Assembly (NCBI GenBank): GCA_963575645.1
Contig: OY754464.1
Coordinates: 30,023,501-30,087,500, forward strand
Length of the DNA: 64,000 nucleotides
From: Xanthostigma xanthostigma
Lineage: Eukaryota > Arthropoda > Insecta > Raphidioptera > Raphidiidae
Direction: 5' to 3'
The translations under genes were made by a program, and so were the position numbers. The stretch's first letter is position 1. Each line of letters opens with the position of its first letter. Below are positions 56,001 through 64,000 of this stretch, in pieces. Under the pieces are notes generated by a model. The model saw nothing but the letters and a program-made list of their open reading frames with translations. It had not been told where the DNA came from and did not search any database.

Positions 56001-58738
56001 AATATGTAAGACAAAATACTGTAATATATACGCTAGGAAAATATCTTGGGACACGTGACCTTTGCGCCCTCTCGTGTTTTTTTTTTTTTAATTCATGTTA
56101 TACGTGCATTTTAATAAGGATTAATTGTTGTATAAAATGGGTAAAAAACTATCAAATCGGAAGTGCTCTGTTGCTGATTGTAAAAATACACCAACTAAAA
56201 ATGCAGAACTACAATTCCACCGTTTTCCTGGATTTTCTTATGAATTAGAGAGGAAAAAAATTGATTGCAGCAATACGTCGTCAAGTGTAATTAAATGTTA
56301 TTTTACGTCTGTTATCATTATTAAAATATCATAATTGTTATTTTGAAAACAAAAATAAGGTTAAAAAACCTTGAAATAAAAAATGTTTATTATTTATGTA
56401 GTTTTTTTACTGACATTGTGTAAACATTTTTTTATAATTAAGAATAAAGCTGGTGGCTTCCATGGGTTTGTAAGTTTTGACTGAACCAGATTTAAAAAAA
56501 AAAATCAAACACCAGATGGCGCAAAAGTCGCGTGTCATAGATACTTTCAGGCGCGGTCCGAAGGGGGGGGGGGGTCACGGGGGACATGCCCCCCCCCCCA
56601 AAATCTAAGGTCAAATTGAAAAATCTCAAAAATTTGCCAAATAATAAAAGGAAATTTTTAGCTCCCCTAATTGTGTCTTGTGCAATAATGTTTATTTTAT
56701 TCCAGATACCTATTTTTTATTAGTTTAGTGAGTGACCCCCTCCAAAATTTCAGGCTGCGACCGCGCCTGGATACTTTCCTAGTGTATAAGTAAGCTTTAA
56801 GATTCTCGATTTTAGGCTATAATTTACTATATTCAATTAGTTTGACTCAAATGTATTCTTTATTATAATCAAAGAGATCAGTGTTTAAAAATTATCTAAA
56901 TTCGTATCCCAAAGGGTGAAAACAGGGGTGGAAATTCTCATATAGGTTACGCTACAATATCTCTGAAATTGCTTAAGCTCAAAACGCGAAGGTGGGAAAA
57001 AAATACTCTTGAGAAAAAAGAAATACATGTTCGATGGTCTTTTCAACAAAAAAAAAAAAAAACATTATTTAGTGCCTGTCAAGGTGGACGATAGCCCTGC
57101 TTGACTATAAAAACTTATAATAAGATGGATCTAAAGGCTCCACCATTATTGTAGCTGCTGAGCAGGGTGCAGCACCGCGAGGCAAGACTGTAGGAAGTGG
57201 AGCCATAAGTTTGACAAAAGGAAGATTTAAAAATTATATTAGCAAAATTAAATTGCCGCAGGAAAATGCTATATAACGTTTTTTCAACTATAAATACGCA
57301 TCAGAACACTGTAACATAACAATTAATCTTTCGAAGATGAATGGAACCTTGGGTGCGAAGACGCATGTTTCACTGACCATGTTAGCATCAGAAGATGATT
57401 AAAAAGTAACATAACACTGATGCGTGACAATTTTGTAGCACCTCGATCATATGGTTGATGAGGTGTACACGAAGTATCTATAATATCGCAAATATAATGC
57501 TTTTCCACTGTTTTGTAATAGTTGTGTTCACCTCAACTTACTACACGTTGAGAAGCCCTAGTCACGCATGACAAACATGTGGTGTAATATGAACGCTTAA
57601 CATTTATTTTGAGTGACGGCAAAAGAATGGAAGTTGATGTTACGTTGTCATCCAGATTGGATTCACGGACGTGTTACATACAATGGTCTATACTCTATTG
57701 CATGTCTACAGATATAAGACGATAATATTTTCGAAGAACAAGAATATTCTTGCGGTAATATTCTCCTTGTGTCTTGTAATTTCTCACCCACATCAGTACA
57801 TCTCAGGTTTCTTCATTGTTTGTAGAAGTAGGACACGGGCACCAGGAAAAGAGTGTACATAGTACAAAAAATAACAATATTGGACATTTATCTACTTCTG
57901 ATTCTGACTGACTTTTAATTCTTTCCATTTCTTTACTACTTGAATATTTAGTTCTAGTCCGATATAGGTACCTATATTAAAACAATTTTCAGATCCTAAA
58001 TGCGTCAAGAATTTTTATATGAAAATCATAAGCAACTGTTCTTAACTTCTTACCTATATGCTTTATACCCACTTGTCTGGCAAGGAGTAAGTGCTCACGT
58101 GTTTGTGGCATTTGACCATCAGTTGCAGCGACAACTAAAATTGCTCCGTCCATCTGAGAAGCTCCCGATATCATATTTTTAACAAAATCGGCATGGCCTG
58201 GGCAGTCCGTATGAGCATAAGAACGTTTCTTAGTTCTGTAACCAACATGCGCAATGTTTATCGTAATACCTAAAATGATTAATAAAAATTTAAAAATTGA
58301 CAATTTGAAAATCTGTCTACTATTTATATTTCGTTTGGTTATGAATCGATAAAATTTTAATTTCAAATCGATAGTTAGCCATACTTGTATACATCATATA
58401 CCTCTTGCCTTTTCTTCGGGAGCTTTATCAATTTCATCAAATGAAACGAAAGAGCTTAAGCCTTTGTTAGCAAGAACTTTAGTAATCGCCGCTGTAAGAG
58501 TAGTCTTTCCATGATCAACATGTCCTATTGTGCCTATATTACAATTATTGCCATCGATATCTTGTTTCGGCTTAGATGAGCAATATCTCTTAGATATATT
58601 ATTAAAAAATGAAGAATTTACTACACAAGTCTTTCGGGAAAAATCTCTTAAAAGACTAATATTCGAAGCTTTATAATTAAGAGTATTTTTTATGACTCGA
58701 TTAATGAAAAAAACAGGAATATTCAGTGCTGATTTCAT
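53067..58738 (-). CDS. TUFM: Mitochondrial elongation factor Tu (5 exons)
   Basis: This GTPase delivers aminoacyl-tRNA to the mitochondrial ribosome. Exons on the minus strand: 58402-58738, 58054-58269, 55368-55780, 53786-54014, 53067-53263. GT-AG junctions and phases agree, giving 463 residues, typical for animal mtEF-Tu. The start at 58738 opens an Arg/Lys/Ser-rich mitochondrial presequence of roughly 60 residues. Then come the GTPase motifs: P-loop GHVDHGKT (about residue 72), EEKARGIT (switch I), DCPGHADF (G3), NKAD (G4, exon 3 start) and GSAL (G5). Domain 2 holds [15 protein letters not shown] and [14 protein letters not shown]. Domain 3 holds [20 protein letters not shown] and ends [15 protein letters not shown] and [15 protein letters not shown]. 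No key residue is missing. It is head to head with the ATP synthase gamma gene. Intron 2 carries THAP and hAT elements, and intron 3 a mariner derivative. Confidence 0.95.
54766..55160 (+). mobile_element. mariner deletion derivative in EF-Tu intron 3
   Basis: The 395-bp element is flanked by TA on both sides. Its inverted ends are (A/T)TGGGTTGTCCGATAAGTTC over at least 26 bp. A frame from 54928 begins [20 protein letters not shown], then [20 protein letters not shown], which matches the N-terminal helix-turn-helix of mariner transposase. The sequence then jumps to unrelated residues near codon 47 and the catalytic DDD region is absent, so most of the transposase was lost by internal deletion. 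It lies antisense to EF-Tu. Confidence 0.85.
56050..56536 (+). mobile_element. P-like element encoding a THAP domain fragment
   Basis: Inverted ends of about 28 bp (GACACGTGACCTTTGCGCCC on the left; GACACGCGACTTTTGCGCCA read from the right) enclose 487 bp. A frame from 56137 reads [20 protein letters not shown] and [13 protein letters not shown], the start of a THAP zinc finger (C-x4-C followed by the F-H-R-F-P signature). The later Cys and His ligands are lost. A THAP domain at the transposase N-terminus is typical of the P superfamily. No 8-bp duplication could be confirmed. It lies in EF-Tu intron 2. Confidence 0.6.
56548..56769. mobile_element. hAT MITE in EF-Tu intron 2
   Basis: The 222-bp element has inverted ends CAGGCGCGGTC and an exact 8-bp target duplication, GATACTTT (56540-56547 and 56770-56777). 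G-runs and C-runs lie just inside the left end (56573-56600). It inserted just outside the THAP-bearing element. It is non-coding. Confidence 0.8.
56780..58050. other. Remainder of EF-Tu intron 2
   Basis: No additional gene was recognised. Short frames (57323-57508, 57671-57862) show no similarity. A block near 57090-57200 is somewhat GC-richer but unidentified. Confidence 0.35.
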
Positions 58739-59185
58739 GATAAATGCCCTTAATGTATTAGCATTTACTAGAATTTTATTTACTCAGAAAAATCATTATA
58801 TTCAATACATCTTTCTTCTCACATAACCTAATATAACATAACCTAGCTTTTACAGTTTGACAGCTGCAATTTATAGGAATTTTTAGTCCGTGAATTTTGT
58901 AGTGGAGGACAGCCTCAAGGTGGTCTACATCCAATTTCATACGTATGGGTGCTTAGTTGGGATTTGGGAAGAAAGTCGATTGCGGGTAATTTGGAAAAAA
59001 AATATTTAAAATTTCTGATTGAGGTAAACGACAAATATTTCTTGGATAAAAATTTACATCTAGCATGAATAAAATCAGTTGTAGCTGTAACTTCTCAAAT
59101 TTTATTACCTAGTTTTACATGCTAAAATTGTGTATTACATAATTCATATTAATTTTGACACTTCTTGATTTTTAACACTAGCACA
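58739..59185. promoter_or_regulatory. Head-to-head promoter region, EF-Tu / ATP synthase gamma
   Basis: Only 447 bp separate the two start codons, which face away from each other. No transposon ends interrupt it. A pair of CATAACCT / ACATAACCT motifs (about 58822-58852; GGTTATGT on the minus strand) partly resembles the fly nuclear respiratory gene element RTTAYRTAACY, but matches only its first seven positions. No TATA box was assigned. A shared bidirectional promoter is inferred from spacing and the common mitochondrial role. Confidence 0.5.
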
Positions 59186-61242
59186 ATGTTGGGCCGATTT
59201 GGAAATGTGGTCTCGGTGGTGTGTTCGTCTGGCCAAGTCCAGCAGCAGCGTGGCATGGCGACATTGAAATCAATTTCAATGCGCTTGAAATCTGTCAAGA
59301 ACATCCAGAAAATCACCCAATCTATGAAAATGGTGTCAGCAGCCAAATACAGCCGTGCTGAACGAGATTTAAAACAGGCGCGGCCTTATGGCTTAGGAGC
59401 TAAACAGTTTTACGAAAAAGCTGAAGTAACTCCAGTTACGGAAGCACCTCAACAATTAATTGTGGCAATCACATCGGACAGAGGTTTTCTTTTCTTTTAT
59501 AATTATTAATATAGAAACATCTTAGTTCTTAGTAAAGGTAGGCCGTAGGAACTGTACACAACTACGGCGCTTGCTTTTTTCGGTAATATTTGCCCATGTG
59601 AAACCAAACCGATACGAGCTCACACCAATTCACATGAATACCGCGTCACACATTTTCTAACAAAATCAATCGGATAATATTATTCTGTCAGTTAAGAATT
59701 AAAATACGGTTTTTTAATAGGTTTGTGTGGAGCCGTACACACTAGTGTGTCTCGAAATATTCGTACTGAGCTGGCTGCGAATTCAGAAAACACAAAAATT
59801 ATCTGTGTTGGTGACAAATCGCGTGCTATTTTGTCACGTGTGTACGGAAAGAACATAATTTTTGCTGCAAATGAAGTTGGACGATTGCCACCGACATTTT
59901 TGGACGCCGCTAAATTAACAGATGAAATTCTTACTTGTGGCTACGATTTTAATAGCGGAAAAATTGTGTACAACAGATTTCGCTCTGTGGTTTCATATGT
60001 AACACAAGATATGCCATTATTCAGCTTGAGCGCTATCCAGGTAAAATTAAAAACAATCAAAATGCCACTAAGACGTTGATAAAGAAATTTCCACTTAACG
60101 AAAATACTAATAATGATGATGTTGCCGCATGGATATTACGATAACTTTAAAAATGTTGAAAACATTACTTCGATATCTTTAAATTCAATGGGGATATTCA
60201 TTTTTTTATACGCGAAGCCGCAAATGAGACTGATCAGTGATCAGCCATTATGTGTCATATTAGTAGTTATAATAATGAATAAGTTAAAACTGTACATCTA
60301 TTCAAACGTTAATTTCAGGGCCGGCATCACCCTAAGAGAGTATAGAGAGGACTCTCCACTCGGAAAAATCCCGAATGGGTTATTACCCACTCGGAAATTT
60401 TAAGCAATTCAGATATTTATACCTGTGTATATCGCCTGAAAGCAAAAACGAGATTAATCCCATGTTCTAATTTTACCAATTCCTATGTTCATTTACTTGT
60501 TTCCTATTTTTTATTGGTGCGAAAGAGGGGGGGGCTTTTTTCAAAATCAAACTACCCACTCGGGCTGAGCCTGTTCTGCCGGCCCTGGTTAATTGGCTGT
60601 TGCCTTCATGACTTGCTATATTTTTAGTTAGTACAAATATGACACTAGCGCCCGCCTGACATAGCGCACAGAAATGTTTTCTTTTTTTGGAGAGTGGCCT
60701 TTACTCGAACAAGGATATTACAAAAATTATTTCGCCGTTAATTCCGCAATTTTTAGGATTATGACGATGAGTAAAAAAAATATGGGAAATTTTCTAATTA
60801 GGAACTCTTCCTGTCAAATAAGCAGAAACAAAATCCTGGAAAATATTTTACGTCTCAGAAACTTTTCTCCCCCTCTTAATTTTATATACATATATATAAC
60901 GTAATTGTTACTCAAAAGTATAAAAAATGTGCTTTTTGGGAATTCTTAACATATCAGTTTTGAACTGACACGTTTCAGGCTGCTCCGAAACTCCCTGTTT
61001 ACGATTCATTGGATGATGAAGTATTACAAAGCTATTTGGAATACTCACTTGCGTCATTGCTGTTCTACGCGATGAAAGAAGGCGCGTGCAGTGAACAGTC
61101 ATCTCGTATGACTGCCATGGACAACGCGAGTAAAAACGCTGGAGAAATGATTGACAAATTGACATTAACATTTAATCGTACTCGCCAAGCTGTCATCACA
61201 AGAGAACTTATTGAAATTATATCTGGAGCTTCGGCTCTGTAA
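59186..61242 (+). CDS. ATP5F1C: ATP synthase subunit gamma, mitochondrial (3 exons)
   Basis: This is the central rotor stalk of F1-ATPase in the mitochondrial matrix. Exons: 59186-59483, 59721-60040, 60979-61242. Phases agree (1, then 0), giving 293 residues, close to the roughly 298 of animal homologues. [20 protein letters not shown] is the presequence. The mature N-terminal helix follows as [20 protein letters not shown] and [19 protein letters not shown]. The conserved core is [20 protein letters not shown], joined across the first intron. The C-terminal helix ends [20 protein letters not shown] and [21 protein letters not shown]. The first donor is GTTTTC, a weaker form, yet the frame and conservation across it are exact. 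An AATAAA lies near 61559. Intron 2 contains a hAT MITE. Confidence 0.95.
60316..60587. mobile_element. hAT MITE in ATP synthase gamma intron 2
   Basis: Inverted ends CAGGGCCGGCA enclose 272 bp, flanked by the octamers GTTAATTT and GTTAATTG (7 of 8 match). Subterminal CCCACTCGG and CCGAATGGGTTA motifs occur at both ends. It is non-coding. Confidence 0.72.
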
Positions 61243-61671
61243 ATTCCGGTTATGGTCGGCCATATTACAGGACAAATACATGTATTACACTTCAAAGAAA
61301 TCTATCACAGTTGCGTTTTTTTTTCCAAGTCCTGTTTTATAGCAAACTATTGATATGGTAGATACAGTAACATGTTTCACATTGATAAAATGGATGAAGA
61401 GGTCGAGGATTGAATAGTATAACCTGAAGTCACTGGATATTAACATCAACGCCAAGAAAAACTAACCCGGAAGCCCACTTGATTCATTTTATTTTACTGA
61501 TATTGTTCAGTTTAAAAAATTCGTTTATTTACAAAAATAATATTCGCATGTATGGTGATAAATAAAACGTTTTAATCGTATAATCTATTTATAATTAATT
61601 AATGTTTCCCAATTTGCGACAATGGTTAAGCATTTAAATGTTTAGCCAACAGAAAAATTAGACTTGAAAAT

Positions 61672-61822
61672 ATATATGTCGCCGGGATATTGTCAAACCC
61701 GTGATATTATAATTTCACTTAGTGAAATTATAATATCACGAATCTTTGTCAATCGTGATATTGTAATTTCACTAGTGAAATTACAAAGTCACGGATTTGA
61801 CAATATCCCGGCGACATATATA
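61672..61822. mobile_element. Twin-palindrome MITE, copy 2
   Basis: It has the same inverted ends (TATATGTCGCCGGGATATTG) and two internal palindromes as 31245-31392, but in reverse order: the CACTTAGTG palindrome first and the CACTAGTG palindrome second. Stems differ from the other copy at only a few positions. It lies about 430 bp 3' of the ATP synthase gamma stop codon. Confidence 0.7.
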
Positions 61823-61839
61823 ACATGGGCGTTGATTGT

Positions 61840-62260
61840 GTCAAAGAACCTACATCCCGTTTCACCGCCTTAGGGGTTGAATTTAAAATGTCACTTGAAT
61901 ATGGGTTTGCTAATTTTTAACAAAAAGATAGTATGTTTAAATCAATACATCTTACTTCAACGGTTTTTTACGAGTTATGAACGTTTAGTCAAAAATCACT
62001 ACATCCTCTTTTAACCTCTTTAGGGGCCGAATTTCAATCCCTTCTTAGTGGATGATTACGTCACAAAAGAAACCTACTGTCCAAATCCCAGGTTTGTAGC
62101 TTCTGCGGTTTCATGTGGACGTTGTCAAAAAAACTCATACCCTGTTTTGACTCAGGTTGAATTTAGAAAAATCCCTTATTAATAAAGGGAATCTAATGTT
62201 CCTGAGATTTCGTGATGAATGAGCGAGTGAGTGAATGCAATTTCACTTATATGTAGTAAG
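61840..62260 (+). repeat. Dispersed repeat with internal duplication
   Basis: Two related blocks (TACATCCCGTTTCACCGCCT then TAGGGGTTGAATTT; and TACATCCTCTTTTAACCTCT then TTAGGGGCCGAATTT) are followed by GAGCGAGTGAGTGAATG near 62222. This pattern resembles the non-coding tails of insect retrotransposons. There is no coding frame. Confidence 0.4.
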
Positions 62261-62480
62261 ATTTCAATAAATTATTTGCATGCAAATTAAAAATTAGTTT
62301 TTAATAACACCTTTAACGCGTACATAAGTTCACCGAATTTTATAATTCATAAATGCGATCTTGTTGAAAAAATATATATTTTTAAATGACATTTTTTATA
62401 AAACACTATAATAGTTTTTCTTATAAAATGCGGGTATAATTGATTAGCTAATTCTATCACGGTCATAAGCTTGAAAACGT

Positions 62481-63392
62481 TCATATTTTTACACGTAAAC
62501 TTTCCATCATCTGATTATAATCGCCAAAATCTGGTAAGTAGAAACAAGTATGGTTATTTCTCTTCGGTGCACATACCATTTCTTTAATATTTGCATTCTT
62601 ATAATCAATGGAAACGTGGAACATTCCACTTCCAAATGAATTTATAAGATTAATACGAGGTAAGTAAATTTTTTTATACAGCTGCTCTAACATTTGTTTC
62701 CATTTCACTTCAAAGTCTGATATATGTCGTTCTTCGCTCTGAACGACCGTATCTTTGACTAATTCTTGGTCACGCTTAAAGTTATCCCAAAAAGTGCGCC
62801 ATCCATGCCGATGAGGAACATCATTGCATTTCGTTTCTTCAGACTGGTGAAATACATACAACTGCATCATTTGCGTTGACGATAACTTTTCATGTCCTTT
62901 GAAATCTTTCATTTTCAAAATTTCAGCATAACATTCGTTTAATAGTTCTTCTCTAACATCATTGCAGTTTATTTGACGGCTTGAAACAACTTTTTTTTTA
63001 ACCGACGAAATGTCAGTTTTGTTACTCCAAGAATTGCGTCTTTGTCTCGGTCTACTTTCAATTACAACCTCACTGAACAAGTTATTTTCTGTTTGTGCCA
63101 GTGTTGGATTCTGCTCAACTTTTTGCATATTTTGATTCTGCGTTTGTTTGTTTACAATTGTGCCATTCCAAGAGTTAAATAGTGACATTTTCTCATATTT
63201 CTTCTGTTCTCTAGTTTTTTCGTCCTTTTTCACTCCAAAATAATCGTAACGATTAAATTTCTGTTCATCTAGATACGTCTCAACACCCTGCCAGTTTGGT
63301 TCTTTGATAGGAGCTTTGTCGAGTAATTCTACGACATTTGCTAAGATGCATTTCGTATCAAAATTATTAACTAATAAACCTTGAACACGTAC
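62481..63392 (-). CDS. Unidentified conserved-looking protein, last exon
   Basis: An open frame of 303 codons plus stop runs on the minus strand from a polypyrimidine/AG acceptor (TTTTTTTTAG ending at 63393) to TGA at 62481-62483. It starts VRVQGLLVNNFDTKCILANV without a Met, so upstream exons must exist, beyond or within the last 600 bp. The middle is polar and low in structure (about residues 60-145: KKDEKTREQKKYEKM, RPRQRRNSW). The rest looks globular, with acidic/aromatic helices (HGWRTFWDNFKRDQELVKD; KWKQMLEQLYKKIYLPRINL) and ends YLPDFGDYNQMMESLRVKI. I do not recognise the family. The length, good splice site and absence of repeats argue for a real host gene. Confidence 0.65.
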   Translation of the reverse strand, partial: VRVQGLLVNNFDTKCILANVVELLDKAPIKEPNWQGVETYLDEQKFNRYDYFGVKKDEKTREQKKYEKMSLFNSWNGTIVNKQTQNQNMQKVEQNPTLAQTENNLFSEVVIESRPRQRRNSWSNKTDISSVKKKVVSSRQINCNDVREELLNECYAEILKMKDFKGHEKLSSTQMMQLYVFHQSEETKCNDVPHRHGWRTFWDNFKRDQELVKDTVVQSEERHISDFEVKWKQMLEQLYKKIYLPRINLINSFGSGMFHVSIDYKNANIKEMVCAPKRNNHTCFYLPDFGDYNQMMESLRVKI

Positions 63393-63762
63393 CTAAAAAA
63401 AATACCATGTTTAATCTTTTTTTCATATCAATATAAACTGCTAGTGTCAGTGTCGTAGCTAGACTCACTGGTACCTGTGGAAAAACGCTAGTTTTGCCTT
63501 CCCCCTCAAATTAAAAAGCTGAAAAAATTCTAGCATTATATTTATAGACCATTATGTATACCTACTGGGTGTGTATAATTATTACAAAAATATCTTTTTT
63601 TTCTATTTCCAGCAATATATTATGAGCATAATAATTATTTAAAACGGGCTTCCAAGCTGTCAATCATGAAATTACGTTCCAACCTCAAAGTACATCATTG
63701 CCGTCTAGTGTCTGCAACATCGTGTCCGTAACTGTCATGAATTATTGACAGTTACATGTTAA
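63393..63762 (-). other. Upstream intron or flank of the unidentified gene
   Basis: No exon could be assigned. GTCGTAGCTAGACTC near 63453 resembles a hAT end, but no partner was seen in the window. Confidence 0.3.
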
Positions 63763-64000
63763 ACTAGCTGATACCCGCTCGCTTCGCTGGACGTAACACT
63801 ATTTCCCTATTTGAATCGGATTTTGTTCACAATTTCATGGGTTTTAATTTTTTTGCGCGGAATCCTAATTTTTTTTAAACAAAAGTAACCAAGTTACTCC
63901 TTATAACATCAGCTATCTGCCAGTGAAAGTCCCGTAAAAATCGGTCCGGTCGTTTCGGAGATTAGCCAGAACAGACAGACAAAAATTAAAAAATTTTTTT
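63763..64000 (-). mobile_element. Helitron 3' end, running off the window
   Basis: On the minus strand the sequence ends AGCGAAGCGAGCGGGTATCA then GCTAGT, the CTAGT terminus and hairpin-like GC-rich tail of insect Helitrons. Upstream (minus strand) it contains TCTGTCTGTTCTGGCTAATC and CGACCGGACCGATTTTTACG, also usual in such elements. The element continues past 64000. Confidence 0.6.

Overview
The window is nuclear DNA from an insect. It is AT-rich, its genes are spliced with GT-AG introns, and it is densely filled with small transposons. The order is not settled. The repeat types (RTE-like 3' tails, CTAGT-ending Helitrons, TAGGTACCTA-like tracts) are common in Lepidoptera and Hemiptera, and no gene here decides between them.

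Layout. From 1 to about 20.7 kb I find no host gene; this part is a transposon graveyard. It holds a structurally complete non-autonomous Helitron (108-755), a solo LTR with a target duplication (837-1472) and a second diverged LTR (about 5479-6120). It also holds a foldback element with tandemly repeated arms and a 9-bp duplication (1782-3105), decayed LINE reverse-transcriptase pieces, a 1-kb palindrome (11452-12456), a 2.8-kb nested inverted repeat (14597-17437) and a hAT MITE (19518-19769). From 20808 to 42485 (+) lies a complete 21-exon RIC1 gene coding for about 1472 residues. Its introns are packed with foldback elements, a pogo derivative, a minisatellite, a Helitron and tRNA-like relics. 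From 42.5 to 53 kb there is no clear gene, only more inverted-repeat elements, a tRNA-Gly-like sequence and one small poly(A) retro-insertion. From 53067 to 58738 (-) lies a complete five-exon mitochondrial elongation factor Tu gene, with a mariner derivative, a THAP-encoding element and a hAT MITE in its introns. From 59186 to 61242 (+) lies a complete three-exon gene for the gamma subunit of mitochondrial ATP synthase. From 62481 to 63392 (-) is the last exon of a gene I do not recognise, and a minus-strand Helitron end runs off the window at 64000.

How the genes relate. The EF-Tu and ATP synthase gamma genes are head to head, with 447 bp between start codons. Both make nuclear-encoded mitochondrial proteins (organelle translation and oxidative phosphorylation), so a shared bidirectional promoter is plausible. 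RIC1 acts elsewhere, as part of the Rab6 exchange factor at the Golgi.

The most unusual features are structural. They are the concentration of long, near-perfect inverted repeats inside transcribed RIC1 introns, a MITE made of two back-to-back palindromes present in two copies, an element whose internal tandem array differs in unit length between copies, and a short terminal-inverted-repeat element carrying a THAP-domain exon. Exon boundaries, reading frames and terminal repeats were read by eye. Family names rest on recognised motifs, not on database searches.
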